Positions 1 to 11,200 of a stretch of 64,000 bases of DNA are shown piece after piece. The DNA is from Telmatactis stephensoni (Eukaryota; Cnidaria; Anthozoa; Actiniaria; Isophelliidae), in the NCBI GenBank assembly GCA_029948255.1, contig JALIZF010001805.1:564501-628500 (forward strand), written 5' to 3'. The notes below the pieces were generated by a model. The model had not been told where the DNA came from. It did not search any database and saw nothing but the letters and a program-made list of their open reading frames with translations. The stretch's first letter is position 1; each line of letters opens with the position of its first letter. A program made the translations under genes and the position numbers.

Positions 1-190
1 GACGGTGCGCTCTTTACCCCTCTCTCCATCAGTGCTCAGTTTTAAGGGTATTTGAAGCTACTTAAAGCTAGACGGAATGGAAAGAAGTCGAAACAAGTGT
101 GTTGTGATTGGGAATCGAACTCGATCGGACCTCTCGCTTCAGATAGCCGCACACTAATCAATGCAAATGAGCTGCACTTGCTCTATGGGT
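1..190 (-). mobile_element. tRNA-derived SINE, cut by the window edge
   Basis: Read on the minus strand, the segment near 95-185 has a tRNA-like promoter: a B-box (GTTCGATTCCC, complement of about 110-120) preceded by an A-box-like stretch. The body at 1-95 recurs at about 21143-21245 without the tRNA head, so it is a dispersed family. The element continues past base 1. Confidence 0.6.
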
Positions 191-1299
191 CGAATATCGA
201 TCTCTTCTTTTGAATTTTTCGAATTTTTTTTAATTTTTCTTTGCTTGCCACCTTTGACCATAATCACTCCGATCGAGTAACGTCTTCCATTTCAGTAAAA
301 CGCGTTTTTCTACATTTCCACAATTTAAAGATGACAGACACGAACTCCTAATTAAAGTTTTCTTATTCTTAATTAGTGACCTCTCCAACCCAGATGGTAG
401 CTCTTTCTATCATATCCGTTTTACTCCTCCCATTCAGTCTCCACACCATTCTTAGCTAGAAACTTCCATTTCATTCCATCCCCAACTTCTCCAATCATTT
501 CTCGCTCGATTTTCCTTCCGTTACCGGACAACTGCCTGAGATCCCAAACTTCTTCCTTGAATTAGCCTCCGTAGCCAGGTTCTCTATGGGAGGGGCTGCG
601 CTGGGGACTTCTTGTAAAACTACCTCCTGTCCACCTGTCCATAACTACCGGCTCCTCTATCACCATCACTGTGTCACTCCCCTGCCCACTCGCTCCCTCA
701 ATGACCGACAGTATGTGCTTTGCCTAGACCTAACACTGATTTGCACATTTTTAGTTGCCTTTTTCGATGGATAAGATGAACTAATTAAAATTTAAAAGTT
801 CGAGGTTAAATATCTACATTATATAGTATACAAGGTTTCTTGATTAAAATTGTTCCGATATTTGCATGACGAAATATAATTTTTCTCTACTAAAATTAGA
901 GTTACTACCGTTTTTTCTGTTTTTTTTTAATCGCTCGCTTCTAGTGCCCAGACTCCCCAGGGTAATACCAATGCTCTCTAAGTAAAGTGTTGCGCGGCGC
1001 GCGCACTCGAACGCCCGCGGGAAATGCGCAGTAGCAAGGGCTTCAGCCTATACTGTTGCGTAGGGTCTAGCTATAAGTACAAGTAGGCTAATAAAATGTT
1101 TTGAGAAGAATTGCCAAAGGCTATTTCCATAAGCTTCGCATTCTATGAAGAAATCCTGCGTATGTATTTGCAATAAATGCAGAAATTTCAAATTAAAAAT
1201 ATCAGGGTGAATGGCAAAACGTGTGTGGCGAACAGCCATTATATCTGAATGTCCGAATATTGTGAATAATATTGGAGAATATTGACGAACCATTCAGGC
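191..1299. other. Intergenic, no gene recognised
   Basis: AT-rich sequence with only short, biased open frames. The piece at about 1000-1045 (ATGCGCAGTAGCAAGGG) recurs at 33425-33445 next to a foldback, so it is a repeat remnant. I see no supported gene. Confidence 0.5.
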
Positions 1300-1480
1300 A
1301 GCGAATCACGGCTTTCTGAATACTCGAATCACGTGGCCCGCCCAGCGAATCACGGTTTTCTGAACATATCCAAATCACGTGGCCCACGCAGCACAACACG
1401 GTTTTCTGAATATTCGAATCACGTGGCCCACCAGCAAATCACATGGCCATTTCAATCTGAATATTCGAATCATGTGGCTC
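1300..1480. repeat. 44-bp minisatellite with CACGTG cores
   Basis: About four imperfect units start at 1300, 1344, 1390 and 1433 (spacing 44, 46, 43). The first three carry AATCACGTGGCCC, so the E-box palindrome CACGTG repeats in register. The fourth unit is decayed to CATGTGG. Confidence 0.8.
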
Positions 1481-2230
1481 CCCAAAAAATTTACCAATAA
1501 AGTAACCATGCAATTAACAAAATAACAAAAGGTTTTCTCTGGGTGCCAGAGTTTTATTTAGAATCATCACCAAACAAAACAATTTACAAATTTTGGACAA
1601 TTTAATTTACAAATTGCATGTGGTATTTCTGGTATATTATAGACATTTTGGCCATGATTTACCATATTGGCAAATTTTGGCGAAAGAAGAAGATCTGTTG
1701 ATTGCGAAAATTGTGATGACTAGCCTTAAATAATTAGTATTTGCATTTATTATACTGAGTTGCAATTTCGTCAGTATCAACTAATAAAATAGCTAAATGA
1801 AATAAAGCGCCTAAAACTGTCAAGAACTGTGACTCGAACTCCTCCGTCTACTTTTCAATCCATATGGGTTACGTTATAGCGAACAGTCCGCTGGAATTTG
1901 GTTTTTCGCTTCCGCCCACTTCAAACAAACAACCCAAAAAATCCCCATAAACTGAGATCCCTAAAAACATACCATAAGGACATAATATCATCTTTTAACG
2001 ACCTATAAAAGCTATATATATATGATTTTGGTACAAGTTAAATCTTCGTATTTTTGAATTTGATTGACGCAAGTGAATAACCAAATTCCAATTCCTTTTT
2101 CAATGCATGAGTTCGCTTAATTTCGAAAATCGCTGTAATGCAGCTAGTAATCACTGAGTTACACAAAACTTTATGGTATTTTTACAGGCATTATACAGTC
2201 ACAGAGTCATAGTGTTTCAATATTACCGAT
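1481..2230. other. Intergenic, nothing recognised
   Basis: AT-rich spacer without a coding-looking frame, tandem repeat or RNA-like fold that I can see. Confidence 0.5.
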
Positions 2231-2584
2231 TCAACATTTCGATTTCTCTTCCTTTAGTTTCAAAATAATTGCCATAACATCAAGTGGCTCAGCCAAGTCC
2301 TTCACCAGGGAATTCAGCACTTCGTCGCTCAAGGAATGTTTCATCAGCTCCTTTTTGATCTGGTCTGCCCTGGTCTCCGGTAGCTTTTCCTGGCAATAGG
2401 CTCTGTTCTGATGCAAATTTTGTTGACAGACCGTTTCGTCGAAGAATACTTGTTCTCCAGAGCTGGTAAATTCTGTCTTGTCTCGATGAAGGTTCAATGC
2501 GTCTTTTTTCTCCATCCTTGGATTTTGTTCTTTCAGCTGTTTGAAATATTGTGTCAAAGTCTGAGTTCGATGGTAGTTTTCTCG
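2231..2584 (-). CDS. Orphan possible terminal exon, unknown protein
   Basis: A minus-strand frame of 117 codons ends at a stop at 2231. It is preceded at 2585-2592 by TTCTTTAG, a plausible splice acceptor, and stays open from that point. The peptide is hydrophilic and helix-prone, with many Lys, Glu and Leu and a C-terminal half rich in LxxxL spacing (for example ELMKHSLSDEVLNSLVKDL). It looks more like an exon of a coiled-coil or adaptor protein than a chance frame. I do not recognise the family. No upstream exon could be joined between 2.6 and 5.1 kb, so it may be the tail of a gene now broken by repeats, or a spurious frame. Confidence 0.35.
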   Translation of the reverse strand, partial: RENYHRTQTLTQYFKQLKEQNPRMEKKDALNLHRDKTEFTSSGEQVFFDETVCQQNLHQNRAYCQEKLPETRADQIKKELMKHSLSDEVLNSLVKDLAEPLDVMAIILKLKEEKSKC

Positions 2585-2989
2585 CTAAAGAATTTATCCA
2601 GTGGCTTTACATTCCCAAAGAGCTGTCTGGAAGGAATACGATCACGTTCTGAGCCTACCTTATTTTAAACTATTTCAGTATATCAACCAATCAGAGATTT
2701 TGCAGTTTTATACTGAAATAGTTGATTGGACAATCGTAAGTCATAGGTATTGGCTTTGTACTTATAAGGAAGTATAAAAGCACCGTGCATTGCACGTCAA
2801 ACACGTTCTTTACCACGGCGAGCCTCGTGCTATCAGTAGGCACCAACCCTCTCCCCTGACCCCGGCCAGACGACCGGTTTTCTCGCAAAATACGCTCAAA
2901 TACAGTAGAAGGTAATTAACACCAAATCAAGCACCTCGGCCGAAAATCTTCAAAATTTACGTGGATGTGCAGCTTGACGTGTTTGAGTT
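2585..2989. other. Intergenic, nothing recognised
   Basis: Spacer between the orphan exon and the GGAA tract. A short inverted similarity (CTATTTCAGTATA near 2670 and TATACTGAAATAG near 2710) hints at a small foldback remnant. Confidence 0.4.
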
Positions 2990-3329
2990 GGAAGGAAGGA
3001 AGGAAGGAAGGAAGGAAGGAAGGAAGGAAGGAAGGAAGGAAGGAAGGAAGGAAGGAAGGAAGGAAGGAAGGAAGGAAGGAAGGAAGGAAGGAAGGAAGGA
3101 AGGAAGGAAGGAAGGAAGGAAGGAAGGAAGGAAGGAAGGAAGGAAGGAAGGAAGGAAGGAAGGAAGGAAGGAAGGAAGGAAGGAAGGAAGGAAGGAAGGA
3201 AGGAAGGAAGGAAGGAAGGAAGGAAGGAAGGAAGGAAGGAAGGAAGGAAGGAAGGAAGGAAGGAAGGAAGGAAGGAAGGAAGGAAGGAAGGAAGGAAGGA
3301 AGGAAGGAAGGAAGGAAGGAAGGAAGGAA
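2990..3329. repeat. (GGAA)n microsatellite, about 85 units
   Basis: An essentially uninterrupted GGAA tract of about 340 bp. Every reading frame through it is open (RKEG or PSFL repeats), so the long frames here are artefacts of the repeat. GGAA is the core of ETS-factor binding sites. Confidence 0.98.
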
Positions 3330-3424
3330 CAAGTAGAAGGAACAAGTAGAAGGAACCGAATGGATGATCTTTTCAGCATGTGCCTCTTCATATCTGCTAG
3401 CACTCAATCTGTACCTCGATTTCA

Positions 3425-3530
3425 CGACATGGTAGAGAACAACACATCAAACACACTCAGCTTACATATGATCTATCACCCGATATGCATGCTACCCGAA
3501 CACGGCTGCGAGGGAGACTAGAATGCCTGC
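3425..3530 (-). mobile_element. Fragment of tRNA-Glu-type SINE
   Basis: The segment with GTAGAGAACAACACATCAAA matches, in reverse orientation, the body of the SINE at 22940-23125. The tRNA head is degraded. Confidence 0.45.
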
Positions 3531-3621
3531 CGCACTATTCACATGTAGTGCTGTTTCATGCTTTAAGACTTGGCCCTCGAACGGCCGGGAAAGGGTACGG
3601 GTACAGCAAATAGATAGTAGC

Positions 3622-3760
3622 TAGGGAGCTTCAGCACGAGGCGTTTTTGTCAACACGGACATCTCACGTTTTTGATCGTTCGCGCGCCTTATGTTCCTGT
3701 TCTCGCTAGAACGTCAGTTGAGGCTTTCAATTCTAGATTTCATCTACGACATATAGTCCA
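3622..3760. mobile_element. Partial copy of MITE family with GGGAGCT termini
   Basis: The left end (AGGGAGCTTCAGCACGAG) and internal blocks (GTTTTTGTCAACA, GTTCCTGTTCTCGCTAGAA, TAGATTTCATCTA) match the left two thirds of the complete element at 16975-17202. The right terminus is missing. Confidence 0.65.
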
Positions 3761-4160
3761 GAACTTGACCCACTCTTCTCAATAACAATCATATACAATA
3801 AATATGAACGAAAACTAAAACGCGCAACTCTAAGAAAATTTTGAAAAGTAGGTCCCACTTTTATCGCGTTTGTTAGTTTTTTTCGGTTCAAACCTTCATC
3901 TTTGTAGCCATGCGCGCAGATAAAAGTGGGTTCAATATTTTTGCTTACAGCCCTTTGACCTACAAAATTAAAAGGGGTCCAAAAGTTAGTTAGCTAGTAC
4001 GTTTACACCTTTTTCTGAATTGCGCCAATACAGAATAAAAGAAACCAGACTTCATAATGTAGGATATTTTATTTCTCAATTTTAACCTTCAAATACAATG
4101 TATTATCCTACTATGGCTACCAATCTATCAAGGTCTGGTAAATTCGAAGACATGGCTACA
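3761..4160. other. Intergenic, nothing recognised
   Basis: The phrase AAAAGTGGG recurs in inverted sense around 3850-3930 (a possible foldback remnant). No gene is seen. Confidence 0.4.
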
Positions 4161-4308
4161 TATCAACCAAGGCCTGGCTACAAGATGGTTGCTATATCAA
4201 CCAAGGCCTGGCTACATTACAAGATGGTTGCTATATCAACCAAGGCCTGGCTACATTACAAGATGGTTGCTATATCAACCAAGGCCTGGCTACATTACAA
4301 GATGGTTA
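4161..4308. repeat. 39-bp minisatellite
   Basis: Units beginning CCAAGGCCTGGCTACATTAC start at about 4167 (a shortened 34-bp unit), 4201, 4240 and 4279. The 39-bp period keeps a reading frame open and gives a 13-residue peptide repeat, but the surrounding frame has no other gene-like feature. Confidence 0.9.
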
Positions 4309-5133
4309 CAATCCAACAAAAGACCATTTTATTTTTCTTGCCAACCAGAGCATCCAGTTTAATTTCATAAGATCTTACAATAGTTTAATCTGTACATATG
4401 ATTCTATTGATCTATTGATGGGGTTCCAACCAAGGTTCTATCCCTTTGAACTAATCAATCAAATTAACTCCAAGACTAGTTCTACCTTTATCAGACAACT
4501 AGCCTGTATCAACAGCCAAATTTGAACTATCCACATTCTAAACATTTGACTGTACATATTAATTGTACATGTATGTACACATCAATTTTCTCTGAGAAGG
4601 AAAACTTGTGTAGACAACAAAAAATATAGCAATTATTGCCATTTGTTCCTTGCCAAATTGCCTTATTGAAGTTAGCCTGTCAGTTCTTTCCTTTCCTTGT
4701 GTAGACAGACACTAAGGCAAACTTGAAAAATATTCTGCCTTGCAAAGTATGTTTTGGGCACAAGGAATCGAACTTGTCAAGGGACTACACAAGCAAATTC
4801 TCCTGGACAATATGCCAAGGAAACTTGTTGATTCGTCTACATGAGTAAGAAAATTTGTCAAAGAAACTGAATGGTCAAGGAATACTTGCTCATGTTGATA
4901 GGGCTTCATGTAGCACAAAGCTCCGTCACTTGCTTTGAATAGCACTGTGGTTTGTTTACCTTCTAAAACAAGAAGAAGGCCATTCATGACTCTATGATGA
5001 ATGCATAAAATGCAGACTTATCTATAAACTATGTAATAATACAAATTCTATCCAACTGTTATCTTTATTTGTTATTATTTTTTATCTTCTTATTTTCATT
5101 AATATTATTGTTCTCTAATAATAACTATGTTGA
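4309..5133. other. 3' flank of the OXR1-like gene
   Basis: No coding exon recognised. The 91-codon minus-strand frame at 4712-4987 has no family resemblance and lies beyond the stop codon and polyadenylation signal of the OXR1-like gene. Confidence 0.5.
5064..5069 (-). terminator. Polyadenylation signal AATAAA of the OXR1-like gene
   Basis: AATAAA on the minus strand lies about 65 nt beyond the TGA stop at 5134-5136. It is the first canonical signal after the stop. Confidence 0.6.
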
Positions 5134-8100
5134 TCACATGAAGGTCCATGCCTCTAATGCACTACAAAGGAAGTCTTCATGCTTGGATAGAGTATCATTT
5201 TGGTACGTTTCTGAGAAATGACTAGTTCCATGATAAAAGTCTTCATCTAGCCATAAGCCAAAGTGGCCCCTAAAAAGATTTGATTTTAATTAGCTGTCAG
5301 CTTGGATTAACTACTGTTAGCTTAGAAGGCCTTCTGCCATCATTGCCCACATTGCATTCTGGGACTGTTTGACTAGTTGAACAACACCAAGCCCCCCCCC
5401 CCCAAAAAAAAAGAAAAGAAAAGAAAAGAAAAGAAAAAAAAGAAAGAAAACCGCAAACCATGTTGTCTGTAGTCTGCCTTCAGGCTCTGAGTGGATGGGG
5501 AAAGGGAAAGGAGAAAGGGAAGGGTTGATGGTGGAAGAGGGAAGAATAGAGGGCCCTCTGCTCTTCCCCCTTTCCTCTTCCCTCCTCCCCTGAGATCCCA
5601 CAGGCAGGCTAGTCAAGCCACATAGAACTTACCCTCCTCCACCAAATGCAATACAATCCATTGAGCCTTTAATAAAGAACTCATTATCTCCTTGCCAACG
5701 ATAAGTCTGTATAGAAAATAATTGAGAGGTTTTACATTACAGTGTGATGCTAAAACTGATCTACAAATTTGCATTTAGATCAGACATAAGACAATGCCTA
5801 TTTTACTAGTCTTCCTGTAGTTTTTGTTTCCGGGGGTTGAGTAGAGGGGGGAAGGAGGGAGCAGGAGGGAGCAGGAGGGAGCAGGAGTGAGCGATCAACC
5901 AAATTTTTGATAGGCATGGAATGTGTCCAAGGAGATCTAATACCCAATTCTGTTTGACTCTCAAAATGGAAAAATTTGTACCATGTTTAGGGCAAATCAA
6001 CATAGAACACAATACATCATTAACAAAGATTTATAATATTTTCCCTCCCTCCCCCCCTCCCCTCGGCTGATCATCTAAATAACATCTGTCATCATTCTCA
6101 TACACCACACGTATTGTAACAAATAATTGGGCCACTTTAAGAAAAGTTTTTTTGTTCCCCAGGAATTTTAAAGATAATTTAAGTTCTTTAGACATCAACA
6201 AATATTGTAAATAACAATGGATTGATCTATATGCAAATACCTTAATATCTTCATTTTTAAACTTGAATAAAAATGACTGTCCTGTTCCATAAAACCCCTC
6301 ACTGACTTTCAGTGGACAAGAAGTCACTACACCAAATATCTAACAAAGTAGAGAGAAATAAATGAATAAATAAATAAATAATTAATTAATTACTTAATAT
6401 CAGTCAGTCAGTCAGTCAGTCAGTCCATCAGTCAGTCAGTCCGTCAGTCAGTCAGTTGGCAGTCAGTCAGTCACCTTTCCACAGCAGCATATCTACATCT
6501 ACATTTATAAATTGAACCAGTAATGTTGTAAAACAACACAAGTTCATATATGTAGTAGTTCTTTGTCTGCTGACATACCTGTACAGCACTCAAATAACAT
6601 ATTTTTGGCTAAGACAGGAAAAAACAGAGCCCCTGGAGAAAATAGCCCTTGTGCCATGGTAGAAAGCAAGACATCAAACAAACTCAATTCACATTTGATT
6701 CATCAATTGATCTGGAACTCATACTCAAGTGCTTTTCACCACTAAGTTAATCATACTGCCCAAATTTATAGACCCAAGTATTTTGGCTTCTGCAAGTTAT
6801 ATGGTGCATACCTGGTGTTCATCATCTAGTATAACCAATAGCATGGGTGTGTCAAATTCTTCCATGTTTCTGTACAGTGTCTTGAGACTAAACCCATGTT
6901 GAAATGTACTATAAACTAATGTCCATCCATGACCAACAGCACGGGATGGCAAATTCTTGTTAAGCTAAAAATGCAACAGAGCAGTACTTATGAGAATTTG
7001 AAGTGAAAAAAATTAAGATCACTAAGAGGGTAGTCTCCTTTTCATTCAGTATTGGTGTGCTCTTTCACTTGGTAGAGTCCTTCGTTCTCAGAGAGCAGTT
7101 TTCATATTACTGTGAAGATGACACCATCACAATATGGCAAGGTTATGGCAATACTTTAATTTGAATTTATATAATCATTTATTTATCTCACACCATAGAA
7201 AATACAGTCAGAATGCAGGAAAAATGCTGTATATTCGGCAGTTTGAAGTGTCTCTTCTCATGAGACATTGTGGTAATTGGCTGTATTTTCTATGGAGTGG
7301 GATAAAATAGTTATACAAGGACTTCTTGTGGCATACCGTGGGTATCCCAGTTGTCACTTGTATTTTCTTTGTATACATACTTGCCTAAAGGTTCATGTGT
7401 ATACTAGAAAATACTAGTGACTCATGGGGTATTCCATGGTATTCCACTCAAAACCATTGTACTAAAGGGTTATTAACCGAGCGCGAGGTCTGTATGGGAA
7501 AATATCAGACCGAGGTCTTGATAGTACGGACCGAGCGCAGCGAGGTCTGTACAAAAAGACCGAGGTCTGATATTTTCCCATACAGACCGACCAAACGAGG
7601 TTAATAACTTATTTATTATATGGCTTTGAGAAGTCCCGCTAAAACAATTGCCAAACGCAAACTTTTCTTTTCATCTGGGACAGCGGTCCTGATGTGGCAA
7701 AATACAGACCATACAATGTACTTAGCCAATCAGAATTCTGGAAATTATCTAGCCATATAATAAAACTAGTATATAGACAACACAGCACTAATATAGTCAC
7801 AGTAAGGTGCAGTGTATTTTACATTCATACGAAATCTGGTCTAGTGTGACAAAAGTGACCCTGTAGTCTGTACAATGACTAAACAGTTCATTATAGAGTA
7901 GCATGAACAAAAAACAAAGTTGATACTATACTGCACTTACCTTTATGATAAATGGAACAGAAAGAATCTGAGATTCTGTGGACATATCTGGCATAAATGT
8001 CAGATCGTCATACAAACTGTCTGGTGTAGTGACACTGAAATAGGGATCAAAACAGTTTTACTTCCATTTGAAGTGTTCCATGTGAAAATGGCCCAAGTGA

Positions 8101-8252
8101 CCCTTTTATGATATTTTTTCAATGGTAGAAAATGATATAATTAACTTTTCCCTGTACATTTTTATACTGTACCTTTCTATTGTGTTACAGCTATTGGGTC
8201 TGCAAACTTCAAGTTTTAAAGTTTGGCCTACAGTTTGAGGGGGCACAAGAAT
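5134..8252 (-). CDS. OXR1: OXR1-like gene, exons 11-16 (TLDc domain)
   Basis: Exons 11 and 12 (8252-8173, 8034-7941) are a short linker ending ILSVPFIIK. Exon 13 (6964-6812) has GHGWTLVYSTFQHGFSLKTL. Exon 14 (6339-6241) has VSEGFYGTGQSFLFKFK. Exon 15 (5706-5633) has YRWQGDNEFFIKG and the start of FGGGGG. Exon 16 (5269-5134) has HFGLWLDEDFYHGTSHF and ends EAWTFM before TGA. These are the diagnostic TLDc blocks in order, with the expected five-glycine turn restored only by the splice between exons 15 and 16. Confidence 0.95.
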
Positions 8253-11200
8253 CTGGAATGGACAAACAAGATATGCTTAAATAATTGGTGGTAAATAACA
8301 TGCTTGGTTGAAATTGAATTCTTACAGAAGGACTCTGGTCTAAGGCAACTAGTGATATTGGATCAAATTGTAAGTTCTCCTTGTAGCTCTTTAATTTCAA
8401 AAGGAGAAGTCAGGATTTCATCAATGACCACTCACACACACCATTCTTGAATGAAGCTTACAAACTAGGTAATTCATCAGTAATAGCACTAATGTACTCA
8501 AAAAGCCAGTGTTTGTATTAAGTTACATGTGGCATAGTCCGGGTGAAAGTTATATACAGGAATGTATATCTATTTGAAAAAGGGTTGTTGGAGCCAAAGG
8601 GATAGGGAATAGGCAATATGTGATAGTCAATGCCCGATAAGCATTAGGAGGTCATTCCAAGATTGAAGAATTATAGCCAAAATAACTTTTGTTTCTTTAA
8701 AAATTATTCTCACCCAACAATACCAAGGCCAGTGTTGAGATATCAAGTGTTGTTTGTAGTTGGCATCTGTTTATATGCATGCCCATAATTCCTTTCCATA
8801 TTGGATGACATTCATGAACTCAAGTTGAGATCTGTTGTATGGAATCTACGATTTTTAACTTCACTATTGTTGCTGAGGCCATTCGGCAACATCATTAATG
8901 ACATATCTCCTACTGCTTATCACCTGTTGCCTAGCTATTGTCTATCACTTTGGCTCCGACATCCTTTATTGAAATAGGTGTATGTTGATAAGTTATATTT
9001 ATAGGTTTTGTGAAATGGGTATAACATACAGTACATTCATTATGCATACACTAATATTATGCAGACTTTTAAAAAAATTATTATCGCTATGATATTTACT
9101 ATTCATATTACTTAAAATGTATTAGGGAATAATAATATTAATGATAATAATGATATTTAATATAACCTTATTATTCCAAGTCTACATTACTCCAAAAATG
9201 GTATTATTGCATAATTATAAGTGGTTACATTATATATGTAAACTAAAGTATACATTGTGCACATATTCAATGCAACTATACAACTAAGTCTTCATTAAAA
9301 ATACAATATAAACTATAGATGAACTACATCAAAACAGATATGTTGTTCATCAATGTCAAACTTACTATATTCTATATTTGTGAGCAAAAGTCATAACATT
9401 AAAATTAAAAACAGTAAATATTGATTTTCCCCCTCCTGCTAAATAATCAAATTCAAACAGAATAATGGAGCAGCAAAGTGAAGCAGCAACTGCTGTTGGA
9501 GTGTGCAAATTCCTACCTTTGGTTTGGGAGGGGTACATGAAAAAAAACCATCCACATAACGAACAGCAGCCTAAATGAATAATGAACGCAAGCAAACTAA
9601 ATCATGGCGGTCACCTGATAACACAGGTGAAAATAAATAGTTAATGCAACAAAAACTGCTACAGCCAAACAAACACATAAACAAGCAGACAAAACTACAA
9701 CTATAGCTGTACCACAAATACATTTTGTAAATGAATGCAAACAAAGTAAATCATAGCTGTCGCAGCTGAATGCAACAAAAACAACTGCTACTACCAAAAC
9801 AGATGATGACATATTATACGTATGATTTACAGTGAAAATCGCTGCATCGCAACCTCCAACGTCGATAAGATTTTGGTCTTTTCTGATCTGTCCATCATTC
9901 TTGGGGGCGGAGCTTTCATGCACTCGTTTAGTGATTGGTTGATTTGAAAGAAACTCCACCCCCAAACTGATTGCAGCTCAGAAAAACCCAAAATCAAAAC
10001 AAAATTTGTAATTTGCTGGTCGCGATGCAACAATTTTGGCTGTACACAGAAACAACTGCAGTAGTCAAATGAGCTTCTGTACTATATGCAAATACAAATT
10101 AACAATGAATGCAAGCAATATAATATGAGAAGAAAAGAGTTGTCAACATCATGTTATTTTATGTGATTGCATGTAAATCATATCCAAGAGCAATATTACA
10201 GTTTTTATCATTGTTAGTCCTATCATCACTAATTATTAGTAATAATAATAATAACAAAATGGTTAGCAAATTTATATGTAATAGTAAATTTATATGTAAA
10301 AGATGCAGTTAAATGCTTTTAGTTGTCACAAGATTATAGCAAAATTTTTAAATTTACTATTAAAATGTATAAAATGTACAGTATATTATGCATTCTATTC
10401 GGATTAATTTTCTGACACTTCCTTAAATATGTAAAACCCCAATGTATCTTGTTATTAGTCAGAATGGAGAAACAAGAAAGAGAAGGGCTAAAGGCCTGAA
10501 ACATCATTAATTTATTCATTAAAATTACTATATTTAGGGTGTTTAAGATTTCCATTCTTCCATTTTGTTCATTAGCTTATTTTTATTTCTCTGCTTTTGG
10601 GTTGAGGAATTATATTTTGTGGACAATATAAAAATAATGTTTTAAAAGTGAGATTTTGTTTGCTAATTGATTAAGTACGGTTATAATATTTTTTATTAGT
10701 TATAAAATTAATAAAATCAATTTATTCATCATTCTTTGTTGTACCACTCACTTTCCCTCTCCTTGATTAATACATAAACAATGTACAGTCATGTATTTAC
10801 TTTAATTTAACAATAAATGTACTTTTACCTTTTTTGTTCTTTTAGAAAATTAATAAATTAAATTTATCTTTCTTTATGCACTGAGTTAAGACTACTTTTA
10901 CATGCAGTAATAGTTATCGTATTTCTATCAACTTGCAAGACTATATTTAAATTTAATTGATCATGCACCTTTTACCAAATGCCTTCAGTATTGAGTCAAG
11001 TAACTTCAACTTGCTTATACTGGATAGATAGAGCAGATTTTGTATGACTGTGAAACATGCTCACTGCACAGTACAGTAAGGACAGGAATTTCAAATGTTT
11101 TTATAGACATTTACAGCACTGACATGGTTGTGGTATGGCACTGGTACATTTCCCACTCATACAAAAACCACTCTATCATACAGTACAAGTGCATTTTATG

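Noticed and set aside
1300..1480. Evenly spaced repeats considered as a CRISPR-like array
   Set aside because: The whole unit repeats, with no unique spacers, in an animal genome. It is a minisatellite.
2916..3521. Six overlapping frames of 120-190 codons with PSFL or RKEG repeats
   Set aside because: All are translations of the GGAA microsatellite.
9597..9965. 122-codon minus-strand frame with hydrophobic segments
   Set aside because: It crosses the end of a MITE, lies inside an OXR1-like intron, and its hydrophobic runs come from low-complexity CAA/ACA sequence.
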